Source: Clavelina lepadiformis
Lineage: Eukaryota > Chordata > Ascidiacea > Aplousobranchia > Clavelinidae
Direction of reading: 5' to 3'
Assembly (NCBI RefSeq): GCF_947623445.1
Contig: NC_135240.1
Span: 24,986,001-25,050,000 of the forward strand
DNA length: 64,000 bases
The notes beneath the pieces were generated by a model that saw only the letters and a list, made by a program, of their open reading frames with translations, was not told where the DNA came from and searched no databases. The position numbers and the translations under genes were made by a program. Shown one piece after another: positions 23,456 to 34,845 of this stretch. Within the stretch, counting starts at the first letter, position 1. Every line of letters starts with the position of its first letter.

Positions 23456-23573
23456 GTCAGGATGGCCGAGTGGTGTAAGGCGCCAGACTCAAGCAGAAGC
23501 TTAGTCGCTTTGTGCGGCTCTAGGGTGTTCTGGTCTCCGAATGGAGGCGTGGGTTCGAATCCCACTTCTGACT
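23456..23573 (+). tRNA. tRNA-Leu(CAA), unit 36, class B (T73)
   Basis: Intron 23494-23527; T73. Confidence 0.85.
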
Positions 23574-23762
23574 GTAGCTTTGGAAAGTTTTACTTCACAT
23601 ATATGCTAACTTTGTGTCGGATTGCATTGAAGCGGATAGTAAAATCGAACATTGAGAAACTTATGTCTTAGTTCAAAAACGGTTCGATCAAGTAACTTTT
23701 TCCGACTTTCTAGGCTGGATTGTTTTTTAAAGCGTGAAAATGTTAAAGGTTGGTATGAGTTT

Positions 23763-23836
23763 GTCTCTGTGGCGCAATGGATTAGCGCACTGGACTTCTA
23801 ATCCAGAGGTTCCGGGTTCGAGTCCCGGCAGGGATG
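23763..23836 (+). tRNA. tRNA-Arg(TCT), unit 36, A26 form
   Basis: A26. Confidence 0.95.
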
Positions 23837-24118
23837 ATTGGCTTAATATTTTAAAAATCTTATCACTTAACTGTACATAGTTTCATCCTAAAATGAGCAT
23901 ACCGTTAACATCATCGTCTACGTCTTCCACAAAGTAATTCTAGAATGAAACAACTTGGCCTGCTTCGCTGTATTTATCCTCGATTAAACATCGTTGCATG
24001 CATCTGTGAATTTTATACAGCCACGAGGAAAAACAACCGTGATATTAGTGCTAAATTAAGCCTTTTCCTGGTTTTGTGGTAAGTATAATAAGAACGGAGT
24101 TGCATGCAAAACAACGAG

Positions 24119-24236
24119 GTCAGGATGGCCGAGTGGTCTAAGGCGCCAGATTCAAGCAAAAGCTTAGTCGCTTTGTGCGGCTTTAGGGTGTTCTGGTCTC
24201 CGAATGGAGGCGTGGGTTCAAATCCCACTTCTGACA
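24119..24236 (+). tRNA. tRNA-Leu(CAA), unit 37, class C
   Basis: Intron 24157-24190; T32, A73. Last class C unit. Confidence 0.95.
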
Positions 24237-24425
24237 GTAGCTTTGGAAAGTTTTACTTCACATATATGCTAACTTTGTGTCGGATTGCATTGAAGCGGAT
24301 AGTAAAATCGAACATTGAGAAACTTATGTCTTAGTTCAAAAACGGTTCGATCAAGTAACTTTTTTCGACTTTCTAGGCTGGATTGTTTTTTAAAGCGTGA
24401 AAATGTTAAAGGTTGGTATGAGTTT

Positions 24426-24499
24426 GTCTCTGTGGCGCAATGGATTAGCGCGCTGGACTTCTAATCCAGAGGTTCCGGGTTCGAGTCCCGGCAGGGATG
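24426..24499 (+). tRNA. tRNA-Arg(TCT), unit 37
   Basis: G26 form. Confidence 0.95.
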
Positions 24500-24783
24500 A
24501 TTGGCTTAATATTTTTAAAATCTTATCACTTAACTGTACATAGTTTCATCCTAAAATGAGCATACCGTTAACATCATCGTCTATACGTCTTCCACAAAAT
24601 AATTCTAGAATGAAACAACTTGGCCTGCTTCGTTGTATTTATCCTCGATTAAATATCGTTGCATGCATCTGTGAATTTTATACAGCCACGAGGAAAAACA
24701 ACCGTGATATTAGTGCTAAATTAAGCCTTTTCCTGGTTTTGTGGTAAGTATAATAAGAACGGAGATGCATACAAAACAACGAG

Positions 24784-24901
24784 GTCAGGATGGCCGAGTG
24801 GTCTAAGGCGCCAGACTCAAGCAGAAGCTTAGTCGCTTTGTGCGGCTTTAGGGTGTTCTGGTCTCCGAATGGAGGCGTGGGTTCAAATCCCACTTCTGAC
24901 A
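24784..24901 (+). tRNA. tRNA-Leu(CAA), unit 38, class A
   Basis: Intron 24822-24855; A73. Confidence 0.95.
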
Positions 24902-25090
24902 GTAGCTTTGGAAAGTTTTACTTCACATATATGCTAACTTTGTGTCGGATTGCATTGAAGCGGATAGTAAAATCGAACATTGAGAAACTTATGTCTTAGT
25001 TCAAAAACGGTTCGATCAAGTAACTTTTTTCGACTTTCTAGGCTGGATTGTTTTTTAAAGCGTGAAAATGTTAAAGGTTGGTATGAGTTT

Positions 25091-25164
25091 GTCTCTGTGG
25101 CGCAATGGATTAGCGCGCTGGACTTCTAATCCAGAGGTTCCGGGTTCGAGTCCCGGCAGGGATG
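25091..25164 (+). tRNA. tRNA-Arg(TCT), unit 38
   Basis: G26 form. Confidence 0.95.
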
Positions 25165-25446
25165 ATTGGCTTAATATTTTTTAAATCTTATCACTTAACT
25201 GTACATAGTTTCATCCTAAAATGAGCATACCGTTAACATCATCGTCTACGTCTTCCATAAAGTAAAACTAGAATGAAACAACTTGGCCTGCTTCGTTGTA
25301 TTTATCCTCGATTAAACATCGTTGCATGCATCTGTGAATTTTATACAGCCACGAGGAAAAACAACCGTGATATTAGTGCTAAATTAAGCCTTTTCCTGGT
25401 TTTGTGGTAAGTATTATAAGAACGGAGATGCATACAAAACAACGAG

Positions 25447-25564
25447 GTCAGGATGGCCGAGTGGTGTAAGGCGCCAGACTCAAGCAGAAGCTTAGTCGCT
25501 TTGTGCGGCTCTAGGGTGTTCTGGTCTCCGAATGGAGGCGTGGGTTCGAATCCCACTTCTGACT
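25447..25564 (+). tRNA. tRNA-Leu(CAA), unit 39, class B (T73)
   Basis: Intron 25485-25518; T73. Confidence 0.85.
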
Positions 25565-25753
25565 GTAGCTTTGGAAAGTTTTACTTCACATATATGCTAA
25601 CTTTGTGTCGGATTGCATTGAAGCGGATAGTAAAATCGAACATTGAGAAACTTATGTCTTAGTTCAAAAACGGTTCGATCAAGTAACTTTTTCCGACTTT
25701 CTAGGCTGGATTGTTTTTTAAAGCGTGAAAATGTTAAAGGTTGGTATGAGTTT

Positions 25754-25827
25754 GTCTCTGTGACGCAATGGATTAGCGCGCTGGACTTCTAATCCAGAGG
25801 TTCCGGGTTCGAGTCCCGGCAGGGATG
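25754..25827 (+). tRNA. tRNA-Arg(TCT), unit 39, A10 variant
   Basis: Third copy of the D-stem A10 change, 10,620 bp after the unit 23 copy. Confidence 0.88.
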
Positions 25828-26111
25828 ATTGGCTTAATATTTTTTAAATCTTATCACTTAACTGTACATAGTTTCATCCTAAAATGAGCATACCGTTAAC
25901 ATCATCGTCTATACGTCTTCCACAAAATAATTCTAGAATGAAACAACTTGGCCTGCTTCGTTGTATTTATCCTCGATTAAATATCGTTGCATGCATCTGT
26001 GAATTTTATACAGCCACGAGGAAAAACAACCGTGATATTAGTGCTAAATTAAGCCTTTTCCTGGTTTTGTGGTAAGTATAATAAGAACGGAGATGCATAC
26101 AAAACAACGAG

Positions 26112-26229
26112 GTCAGGATGGCCGAGTGGTCTAAGGCGCCAGACTCAAGCAGAAGCTTAGTCGCTTTGTGCGGCTTTAGGGTGTTCTGGTCTCCGAATGG
26201 AGGCGTGGGTTCAAATCCCACTTCTGACA
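26112..26229 (+). tRNA. tRNA-Leu(CAA), unit 40, class A
   Basis: Intron 26150-26183; A73. Last unit of the left domain. Confidence 0.95.
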
Positions 26230-26418
26230 GTAGCTTTGGAAAGTTTTACTTCACATATATGCTAACTTTGTGTCGGATTGCATTGAAGCGGATAGTAAAA
26301 TCGAACATTGAGAAACTTATGTCTTAGTTCAAAAACGGTTCGATCAAGTAACTTTTTTCGACTTTCTAGGCTGGATTGTTTTTTAAAGCGTGAAAATGTT
26401 AAAGGTTGGTATGAGTTT

Positions 26419-26492
26419 GTCTCTGTGGCGCAATGGATTAGCGCGCTGGACTTCTAATCCAGAGGTTCCGGGTTCGAGTCCCGGCAGGGATG
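26419..26492 (+). tRNA. tRNA-Arg(TCT), unit 40
   Basis: G26 form. Confidence 0.95.
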
Positions 26493-26774
26493 ATTGGCTT
26501 AATATTTTTTAAATCTTATCACTTAACTGTACATAGTTTCATCCTAAAATGAGCATACCGTTAACATCATCGTCTACGTCTTCCATAAAGTAAAACTAGA
26601 ATGAAACAACTTGGCCTGCTTCGTTGTATTTATCCTCGATTAAACATCGTTGCATGCATCTGTGAATTTTATACAGCCACGAGGAAAAACAACCGTGATA
26701 TTAGTGCTAAATTAAGCCTTTTCCTGGTTTTGTGGTAAGTATTATAAGAACGGAGATGCATACAAAACAACGAG

Positions 26775-26892
26775 GTCAGGATGGCCGAGTGGTGTAAGGC
26801 GCCAGACTCAAGCAGAAGCTTAGTCGCTTTGTGCTGCTCTAGGGTGTTCTGGTCTCCGAATGGAGGCGTGGGTTCGAATCCCACTTCTGACT
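26775..26892 (+). tRNA. tRNA-Leu(CAA), unit 41, class E (T73)
   Basis: Intron 26813-26846 has GTGCTGCTCT where class B has GTGCGGCTCT. It keeps the class B D-loop and T73. Confidence 0.85.
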
Positions 26893-27081
26893 GTAGCTTT
26901 GGAAAGTTTTACTTCACATATATGCTAACTTTGTGTCGGATTGCATTGAAGCGGATAGTAAAATCGAACATTGAGAAACTTATGTCTTAGTTCAAAAACG
27001 GTTCGATCAAGTAACTTTTTCCGACTTTCTAGGCTGGATTGCTTTTTAAAGCGTGAAAATGTTAAAGGTTGGTATGAGTTT

Positions 27082-27155
27082 GTCTCTGTGGCGCAATGGA
27101 TTAGCGCACTGGACTTCTAATCCAGAGGTTCCGGGTTCGAGTCCCGGCAGGGATG
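27082..27155 (+). tRNA. tRNA-Arg(TCT), unit 41, A26 form
   Basis: A26. A private T to C lies in the spacer before it (ATTGCTTTTTAAAG). Confidence 0.95.
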
Positions 27156-27437
27156 ATTGGCTTAATATTTTAAAAATCTTATCACTTAACTGTACATAGT
27201 TTCATCCTAAAATGAGCATACCGTTAACATCATCGTCTACGTCTTCCACAAAGTAATTCTAGAATGAAACAACTTGGCCTGCTTCGCTGTATTTATCCTC
27301 GATTAAACATCGTTGCATGCATCTGTGAATTTTATACAGCCACGAGGAAAAACAACCGTGATATTAGTGCTAAATTAAGCCTTTTCCTGGTTTTGTGGTA
27401 AGTATTATAAGAACGGAGATGCATACAAATCAACGAG

Positions 27438-27555
27438 GTCAGGATGGCCGAGTGGTCTAAGGCGCCAGACTCAAGCAGAAGCTTAGTCGCTTTGTGCGGC
27501 TCTAGGGTGTTCTGGTCTCCGAATGGAGGAGTGGGTTCGAATCCTACTTCTGACA
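27438..27555 (+). tRNA. tRNA-Leu(CAA), unit 42, class D
   Basis: Intron 27476-27509. Defining copy of class D: the last base of the variable arm (position 48) is A, so the usual G15-C48 tertiary pair is lost, and the T stem is GTGGG/CCTAC with a G-U pair. A73 is kept. The 5' flank reads ACAAATCAACGAG. Confidence 0.9.
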
Positions 27556-27743
27556 GTAGCTTTGGAAAGTTTTACTTCACATATATGCTAACTTTGTGTC
27601 GGATTGCATTGAAGCGGATAGTAAAATCGAACATTGAGAAACTTATGTCTTAGTTCAAAACGGTTCGATCAAGTAACTTTTTCCGACTTTCTAGGCTGGA
27701 TTGTTTTTTAAAGCGTGAAAATGTTAAAGGTTGGTATGAGTTT

Positions 27744-27817
27744 GTCTCTGTGGCGCAATGGATTAGCGCGCTGGACTTCTAATCCAGAGGTTCCGGGTTC
27801 GAGTCCCGGCAGGGATG
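27744..27817 (+). tRNA. tRNA-Arg(TCT), unit 42
   Basis: G26 form; the spacer before it is one A shorter. Confidence 0.95.
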
Positions 27818-28099
27818 ATTGGCTTAATATTTTTTAAATCTTATCACTTAACTGTACATAGTTTCATCCTAAAATGAGCATACCGTTAACATCATCGTCT
27901 ACGTCTTCCACAAAGTAATTCTAGAATGAAACAACTTGGCCTGCTTCGTTGTATTTATCCTCGATTAAATATCGTTGCATGCATCTGTGAATTTTATACA
28001 GCCACGAGGAAAAACAACCGTGATATTAGTGCTAAATTAAGCCTTTTCCTGGTTTTGTGGTAAGTATAATAAGAACGGAGATGCATACAAAACAACGAG

Positions 28100-28217
28100 G
28101 TCAGGATGGCCGAGTGGTCTAAGGCGCCAGACTCAAGCAAAAGCTTAGTCGCTTTGTGCGGCTTTAGGGTGTTCTGGTCTCCGAATGGAGGCGTGGGTTC
28201 AAATCCCACTTCTGACA
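28100..28217 (+). tRNA. tRNA-Leu(CAA), unit 43, class A2
   Basis: Intron 28138-28171 starts CAAAAG but position 32 is the normal C; A73. Confidence 0.95.
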
Positions 28218-28406
28218 GTAGCTTTGGAAAGTTTTACTTCACATATATGCTAACTTTGTGTCGGATTGCATTGAAGCGGATAGTAAAATCGAACATTGAG
28301 AAACTTATGTCTTAGTTCAAAAACGGTTCGATCAAGTAACTTTTTTCGACTTTCTAGGCTGGATTGTTTTTTAAAGCGTGAAAATGTTAAAGGTTGGTAT
28401 GAGTTT

Positions 28407-28480
28407 GTCTCTGTGGCGCAATGGATTAGCGCGCTGGACTTCTAATCCAGAGGTTCCGGGTTCGAGTCCCGGCAGGGATG
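28407..28480 (+). tRNA. tRNA-Arg(TCT), unit 43
   Basis: G26 form. Confidence 0.95.
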
Positions 28481-28762
28481 ATTGGCTTAATATTTTTAAA
28501 ATCTTATCACTTAACTGTACATAGTTTCATCCTAAAATGAGCATACCGTTAACATCATCGTCTACGTCTTCCATAAAGTAAAACTAGAATGAAACAACTT
28601 GGCCTGCTTCGTTGTATTTATCCTCGATTAAACATCGTTGCATGCATCTGTGAATTTTATACAGCCACGAGGAAAAACAACCGTGATATTAGTGCTAAAT
28701 TAAGCCTTTTCCTGGTTTTGTGGTAAGTATTATAAGAACGGAGATGCATACAAAACAACGAG

Positions 28763-28880
28763 GTCAGGATGGCCGAGTGGTGTAAGGCGCCAGACTCAAG
28801 CAGAAGCTTAGTCGCTTTGTGCGGCTCTAGGGTATTCTGGTCTCCGAATGGAGGCGTGGGTTCGAATCCCACTTCTGACT
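28763..28880 (+). tRNA. tRNA-Leu(CAA), unit 44, class B (T73)
   Basis: Intron 28801-28834 ends GGTA instead of GGTG, a change at the 3' cleavage side shared with unit 48; T73. Confidence 0.83.
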
Positions 28881-29069
28881 GTAGCTTTGGAAAGTTTTAC
28901 TTCACATATATGCTAACTTTGTGTCGGATTGCATTGAAGCGGATAGTAAAATCGAACATTGAGAAACTTATGTCTTAGTTCAAAAACGGTTCGATCAAGT
29001 AACTTTTTCCGACTTTCTAGGCTGGATTGTTTTTTAAAGCGTGAAAATGTTAAAGGTTGGTATGAGTTT

Positions 29070-29143
29070 GTCTCTGTGGCGCAATGGATTAGCGCACTGG
29101 ACTTCTAATCCAGAGGTTCCGGGTTCGAGTCTCGGCAGGGATG
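29070..29143 (+). tRNA. tRNA-Arg(TCT), unit 44, A26/T62 form
   Basis: A26, and GAGTCTCGG gives a G-U pair in the T stem. Confidence 0.93.
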
Positions 29144-29425
29144 ATTGGCTTAATATTTTTAAAATCTTATCACTTAACTGTACATAGTTTCATCCTAAAA
29201 TGAGCATACCGTTAACATCATCGTCTACGTCTTCCACAAAGTAATTCTAGAATGAAACAACTTGGCCTGCTTCGCTGTATTTATCCTCGATTAAACATCG
29301 TTGCATGCATCTGTGAATTTTATACAGCCACGAGGAAAAACAACCGTGATATTAGTGCTAAATTAAGCCTTTTCCTGGTTTTGTGGTAAGTATTATAAGA
29401 ACGGAGATGCATACAAATCAACGAG

Positions 29426-29543
29426 GTCAGGATGGCCGAGTGGTCTAAGGCGCCAGACTCAAGCAGAAGCTTAGTCGCTTTGTGCGGCTCTAGGGTGTTC
29501 TGGTCTCCGAATGGAGGAGTGGGTTCGAATCCTACTTCTGACA
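29426..29543 (+). tRNA. tRNA-Leu(CAA), unit 45, class D
   Basis: Intron 29464-29497; A48, A73. Confidence 0.9.
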
Positions 29544-29732
29544 GTAGCTTTGGAAAGTTTTACTTCACATATATGCTAACTTTGTGTCGGATTGCATTGA
29601 AGCGGATAGTAAAATCGAACATTGAGAAACTTATGTCTTAGTTCAAAAACGGTTCGATCAAGTAACTTTTTCCGACTTTCTAGGCTGGATTGTTTTTTAA
29701 AGCGTGAAAATGTTAAAGGTTGGTATGAGTTT

Positions 29733-29806
29733 GTCTCTGTGGCGCAATGGATTAGCGCACTGGACTTCTAATCCAGAGGTTCCGGGTTCGAGTCCCGGCA
29801 GGGATG
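29733..29806 (+). tRNA. tRNA-Arg(TCT), unit 45, A26 form
   Basis: A26; the Leu-Arg spacer has the full run of five A. Confidence 0.95.
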
Positions 29807-30088
29807 ATTGGCTTAATATTTTAAAAATCTTATCACTTAACTGTACATAGTTTCATCCTAAAATGAGCATACCGTTAACATCATCGTCTACGTCTTCCAC
29901 AAAGTAATTCTAGAATGAAACAACTTGGCCTGCTTCGCTGTATTTATCCTCGATTAAACATCGTTGCATGCATCTGTGAATTTTATACAGCCACGAGGAA
30001 AAACAACCGTGATATTAGTGCTAAATTAAGCCTTTTCCTGGTTTTGTGGTAAGTATTATAAGAACGGAGATGCATACAAATCAACGAG

Positions 30089-30206
30089 GTCAGGATGGCC
30101 GAGTGGTCTAAGGCGCCAGACTCAAGCAGAAGCTTAGTCGCTTTGTGCGGCTCTAGGGTGTTCTGGTCTCCGAATGGAGGAGTGGGTTCGAATCCTACTT
30201 CTGACA
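30089..30206 (+). tRNA. tRNA-Leu(CAA), unit 46, class D
   Basis: Intron 30127-30160; A48, A73. Confidence 0.9.
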
Positions 30207-30394
30207 GTAGCTTTGGAAAGTTTTACTTCACATATATGCTAACTTTGTGTCGGATTGCATTGAAGCGGATAGTAAAATCGAACATTGAGAAACTTATGTC
30301 TTAGTTCAAAACGGTTCGATCAAGTAACTTTTTCCGACTTTCTAGGCTGGATTGTTTTTTAAAGCGTGAAAATGTTAAAGGTTGGTATGAGTTT

Positions 30395-30468
30395 GTCTCT
30401 GTGGCGCAATGGATTAGCGCGCTGGACTTCTAATCCAGAGGTTCCGGGTTCGAGTCCCGGCAGGGATG
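30395..30468 (+). tRNA. tRNA-Arg(TCT), unit 46
   Basis: G26 form; short spacer. Confidence 0.95.
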
Positions 30469-30750
30469 ATTGGCTTAATATTTTTTAAATCTTATCACTT
30501 AACTGTACATAGTTTCATCCTAAAATGAGCATACCGTTAACATCATCGTCTACGTCTTCCACAAAGTAATTCTAGAATGAAACAACTTGGCCTGCTTCGT
30601 TGTATTTATCCTCGATTAAATATCGTTGCATGCATCTGTGAATTTTATACAGCCACGAGGAAAAACAACCGTGATATTAGTGCTAAATTAAGCCTTTTCC
30701 TGGTTTTGTGGTAAGTATAATAAGAACGGAGATGCATACAAAACAACGAG

Positions 30751-30868
30751 GTCAGGATGGCCGAGTGGTCTAAGGCGCCAGACTCAAGCAAAAGCTTAGT
30801 CGCTTTGTGCGGCTTTAGGGTGTTCTGGTCTCCGAATGGAGGCGTGGGTTCAAATCCCACTTCTGACA
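30751..30868 (+). tRNA. tRNA-Leu(CAA), unit 47, class A2
   Basis: Intron 30789-30822; A73. Confidence 0.95.
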
Positions 30869-31057
30869 GTAGCTTTGGAAAGTTTTACTTCACATATATG
30901 CTAACTTTGTGTCGGATTGCATTGAAGCGGATAGTAAAATCGAACATTGAGAAACTTATGTCTTAGTTCAAAAACGGTTCGATCAAGTAACTTTTTTCGA
31001 CTTTCTAGGCTGGATTGTTTTTTAAAGCGTGAAAATGTTAAAGGTTGGTATGAGTTT

Positions 31058-31131
31058 GTCTCTGTGGCGCAATGGATTAGCGCGCTGGACTTCTAATCCA
31101 GAGGTTCCGGGTTCGAGTCCCGGCAGGGATG
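31058..31131 (+). tRNA. tRNA-Arg(TCT), unit 47
   Basis: G26 form. Confidence 0.95.
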
Positions 31132-31413
31132 ATTGGCTTAATATTTTTAAAATCTTATCACTTAACTGTACATAGTTTCATCCTAAAATGAGCATACCGT
31201 TAACATCATCGTCTACGTCTTCCATAAAGTAAAACTAGAATGAAACAACTTGGCCTGCTTCGTTGTATTTATCCTCGATTAAACATCGTTGCATGCATCT
31301 GTGAATTTTATACAGCCACGAGGAAAAACAACCGTGATATTAGTGCTAAATTAAGCCTTTTCCTGGTTTTGTGGTAAGTATTATAAGAACGGAGATGCAT
31401 ACAAAACAACGAG

Positions 31414-31531
31414 GTCAGGATGGCCGAGTGGTGTAAGGCGCCAGACTCAAGCAGAAGCTTAGTCGCTTTGTGCGGCTCTAGGGTATTCTGGTCTCCGAAT
31501 GGAGGCGTGGGTTCGAATCCCACTTCTGACT
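31414..31531 (+). tRNA. tRNA-Leu(CAA), unit 48, class B (T73)
   Basis: Intron 31452-31485 ends GGTA, as in unit 44; T73. Confidence 0.83.
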
Positions 31532-31720
31532 GTAGCTTTGGAAAGTTTTACTTCACATATATGCTAACTTTGTGTCGGATTGCATTGAAGCGGATAGTAA
31601 AATCGAACATTGAGAAACTTATGTCTTAGTTCAAAAACGGTTCGATCAAGTAACTTTTTCCGACTTTCTAGGCTGGATTGTTTTTTAAAGCGTGAAAATG
31701 TTAAAGGTTGGTATGAGTTT

Positions 31721-31794
31721 GTCTCTGTGGCGCAATGGATTAGCGCACTGGACTTCTAATCCAGAGGTTCCGGGTTCGAGTCTCGGCAGGGATG
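31721..31794 (+). tRNA. tRNA-Arg(TCT), unit 48, A26/T62 form
   Basis: Same two changes as unit 44. Confidence 0.93.
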
Positions 31795-32076
31795 ATTGGC
31801 TTAATATTTTTAAAATCTTATCACTTAACTGTACATAGTTTCATCCTAAAATGAGCATACCGTTAACATCATCGTCTACGTCTTCCACAAAGTAATTCTA
31901 GAATGAAACAACTTGGCCTGCTTCGCTGTATTTATCCTCGATTAAACATCGTTGCATGCATCTGTGAATTTTATACAGCCACGAGGAAAAACAACCGTGA
32001 TATTAGTGCTAAATTAAGCCTTTTCCTGGTTTTGTGGTAAGTATTATAAGAACGGAGATGCATACAAATCAACGAG

Positions 32077-32194
32077 GTCAGGATGGCCGAGTGGTCTAAG
32101 GCGCCAGACTCAAGCAGAAGCTTAGTCGCTTTGTGCGGCTCTAGGGTGTTCTGGTCTCCGAATGGAGGAGTGGGTTCGAATCCTACTTCTGACA
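32077..32194 (+). tRNA. tRNA-Leu(CAA), unit 49, class D
   Basis: Intron 32115-32148; A48, A73. Confidence 0.9.
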
Positions 32195-32382
32195 GTAGCT
32201 TTGGAAAGTTTTACTTCACATATATGCTAACTTTGTGTCGGATTGCATTGAAGCGGATAGTAAAATCGAACATTGAGAAACTTATGTCTTAGTTCAAAAC
32301 GGTTCGATCAAGTAACTTTTTCCGACTTTCTAGGCTGGATTGTTTTTTAAAGCGTGAAAATGTTAAAGGTTGGTATGAGTTT

Positions 32383-32456
32383 GTCTCTGTGGCGCAATGG
32401 ATTAGCGCGCTGGACTTCTAATCCAGAGGTTCCGGGTTCGAGTCCCGGCAGGGATG
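32383..32456 (+). tRNA. tRNA-Arg(TCT), unit 49
   Basis: G26 form; short spacer. Confidence 0.95.
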
Positions 32457-32738
32457 ATTGGCTTAATATTTTTTAAATCTTATCACTTAACTGTACATAG
32501 TTTCATCCTAAAATGAGCATACCGTTAACATCATCGTCTACGTCTTCCACAAAGTAATTCTAGAATGAAACAACTTGGCCTGCTTCGTTGTATTTATCCT
32601 CGATTAAACATCGTTGCATGCATCTGTGAATTTTATACAGCCACGAGGAAAAACAACCGTGATATTAGTGCTAAATTAAGCCTTTTCCTGGTTTTGTGGT
32701 AAGTATAATAAGAACGGAGATGCATACAAAACAACGAG

Positions 32739-32856
32739 GTCAGGATGGCCGAGTGGTCTAAGGCGCCAGACTCAAGCAAAAGCTTAGTCGCTTTGTGCGG
32801 CTATAGGGTGTTCTGGTCTCCGAATGGAGGCGTGGGTTCAAATCCCACTTCTGACA
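32739..32856 (+). tRNA. tRNA-Leu(CAA), unit 50, class F
   Basis: Intron 32777-32810 has CTATAGGG in place of CTTTAGGG; A73. Confidence 0.95.
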
Positions 32857-33045
32857 GTAGCTTTGGAAAGTTTTACTTCACATATATGCTAACTTTGTGT
32901 CGGATTGCATTGAAGCGGATAGTAAAATCGAACATTGAGAAACTTATGTCTTAGTTCAAAAACGGTTCGATCAAGTAACTTTTTTCGACTTTCTAGGCTG
33001 GATTGTTTTTTAAAGCGTGAAAATGTTAAAGGTTGGTATGAGTTT

Positions 33046-33119
33046 GTCTCTGTGGCGCAATGGATTAGCGCGCTGGACTTCTAATCCAGAGGTTCCGGGT
33101 TCGAGTCCCGGCAGGGATG
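33046..33119 (+). tRNA. tRNA-Arg(TCT), unit 50
   Basis: G26 form. Confidence 0.95.
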
Positions 33120-33401
33120 ATTGGCTTAATATTTTTTAAATCTTATCACTTAACTGTACATAGTTTCATCCTAAAATGAGCATACCGTTAACATCATCGT
33201 CTACGTCTTCCATAAAGTAAAACTAGAATGAAACAACTTGGCCTGCTTCGTTGTATTTATCCTCGATTAAACATCGTTGCATGCATCTGTGAATTTTATA
33301 CAGCCACGAGGAAAAACAACCGTGATATTAGTGCTAAATTAAGCCTTTTCCTGGTTTTGTGGTAAGTATTATAAGAACGGAGATGCATACAAAACAACGA
33401 G

Positions 33402-33519
33402 GTCAGGATGGCCGAGTGGTGTAAGGCGCCAGACTCAAGCAGAAGCTTAGTCGCTTTGTGCTGCTCTAGGGTGTTCTGGTCTCCGAATGGAGGCGTGGGT
33501 TCGAATCCCACTTCTGACT
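33402..33519 (+). tRNA. tRNA-Leu(CAA), unit 51, class E (T73)
   Basis: Intron 33440-33473; T73. Confidence 0.85.
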
Positions 33520-33708
33520 GTAGCTTTGGAAAGTTTTACTTCACATATATGCTAACTTTGTGTCGGATTGCATTGAAGCGGATAGTAAAATCGAACATTG
33601 AGAAACTTATGTCTTAGTTCAAAAACGGTTCGATCAAGTAACTTTTTCCGACTTTCTAGGCTGGATTGTTTTTTAAAGCGTGAAAATGTTAAAGGTTGGT
33701 ATGAGTTT

Positions 33709-33782
33709 GTCTCTGTGGCGCAATGGATTAGCGCACTGGACTTCTAATCCAGAGGTTCCGGGTTCGAGTCTCGGCAGGGATG
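33709..33782 (+). tRNA. tRNA-Arg(TCT), unit 51, A26/T62 form
   Basis: A26 with the T-stem G-U pair. Confidence 0.93.
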
Positions 33783-34064
33783 ATTGGCTTAATATTTTTA
33801 AAATCTTATCACTTAACTGTACATAGTTTCATCCTAAAATGAGCATACCGTTAACATCATCGTCTACGTCTTCCACAAAGTAATTCTAGAATGAAACAAC
33901 TTGGCCTGCTTCGCTGTATTTATCCTCGATTAAACATCGTTGCATGCATCTGTGAATTTTATACAGCCACGAGGAAAAACAACCGTGATATTAGTGCTAA
34001 ATTAAGCCTTTTCCTGGTTTTGTGGTAAGTATAATAAGAACGGAGATGCATACAAAACAACGAG

Positions 34065-34182
34065 GTCAGGATGGCCGAGTGGTCTAAGGCGCCAGACTCA
34101 AGCAAAAGCTTAGTCGCTTTGTGCGGCTATAGGGTGTTCTGGTCTCCGAATGGAGGCGTGGGTTCAAATCCCACTTCTGACA
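34065..34182 (+). tRNA. tRNA-Leu(CAA), unit 52, class F
   Basis: Intron 34103-34136; A73. Confidence 0.95.
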
Positions 34183-34371
34183 GTAGCTTTGGAAAGTTTT
34201 ACTTCACATATATGCTAACTTTGTGTCGGATTGCATTGAAGCGGATAGTAAAATCGAACATTGAGAAACTTATGTCTTAGTTCAAAAACGGTTCGATCAA
34301 GTAACTTTTTTCGACTTTCTAGGCTGGATTGTTTTTTAAAGCGTGAAAATGTTAAAGGTTGGTATGAGTTT

Positions 34372-34445
34372 GTCTCTGTGGCGCAATGGATTAGCGCGCT
34401 GGACTTCTAATCCAGAGGTTCCGGGTTCGAGTCCCGGCAGGGATG
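34372..34445 (+). tRNA. tRNA-Arg(TCT), unit 52
   Basis: G26 form. Confidence 0.95.
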
Positions 34446-34727
34446 ATTGGCTTAATATTTTTTAAATCTTATCACTTAACTGTACATAGTTTCATCCTAA
34501 AATGAGCATACCGTTAACATCATCGTCTACGTCTTCCATAAAGTAAAACTAGAATGAAACAACTTGGCCTGCTTCGTTGTATTTATCCTCGATTAAACAT
34601 CGTTGCATGCATCTGTGAATTTTATACAGCCACGAGGAAAAACAACCGTGATATTAGTGCTAAATTAAGCCTTTTCCTGGTTTTGTGGTAAGTATTATAA
34701 GAACGGAGATGCATACAAAACAACGAG

Positions 34728-34845
34728 GTCAGGATGGCCGAGTGGTGTAAGGCGCCAGACTCAAGCAGAAGCTTAGTCGCTTTGTGCTGCTCTAGGGTGT
34801 TCTGGTCTCCGAATGGAGGCGTGGGTTCGAATCCCACTTCTGACT
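34728..34845 (+). tRNA. tRNA-Leu(CAA), unit 53, class E (T73)
   Basis: Intron 34766-34799; T73. Confidence 0.85.

Larger units (their letters stand above)
1..26774 (+). repeat. left array domain, units 1-40, five-unit higher-order repeat
   Basis: Unit order is ABCABAA BABC ABABC AB A1 B A1 ABABC ABABC ABBABC ABA. The five-unit block ABABC has a period of 3,319 bp (unit 7 to 12, 12 to 17, 22 to 27, 27 to 32). A-to-next spacing is 663 bp, and units ahead of an A class copy are 665 bp because that spacer has two extra bases (CTATACG against CTACG). Confidence 0.9.
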
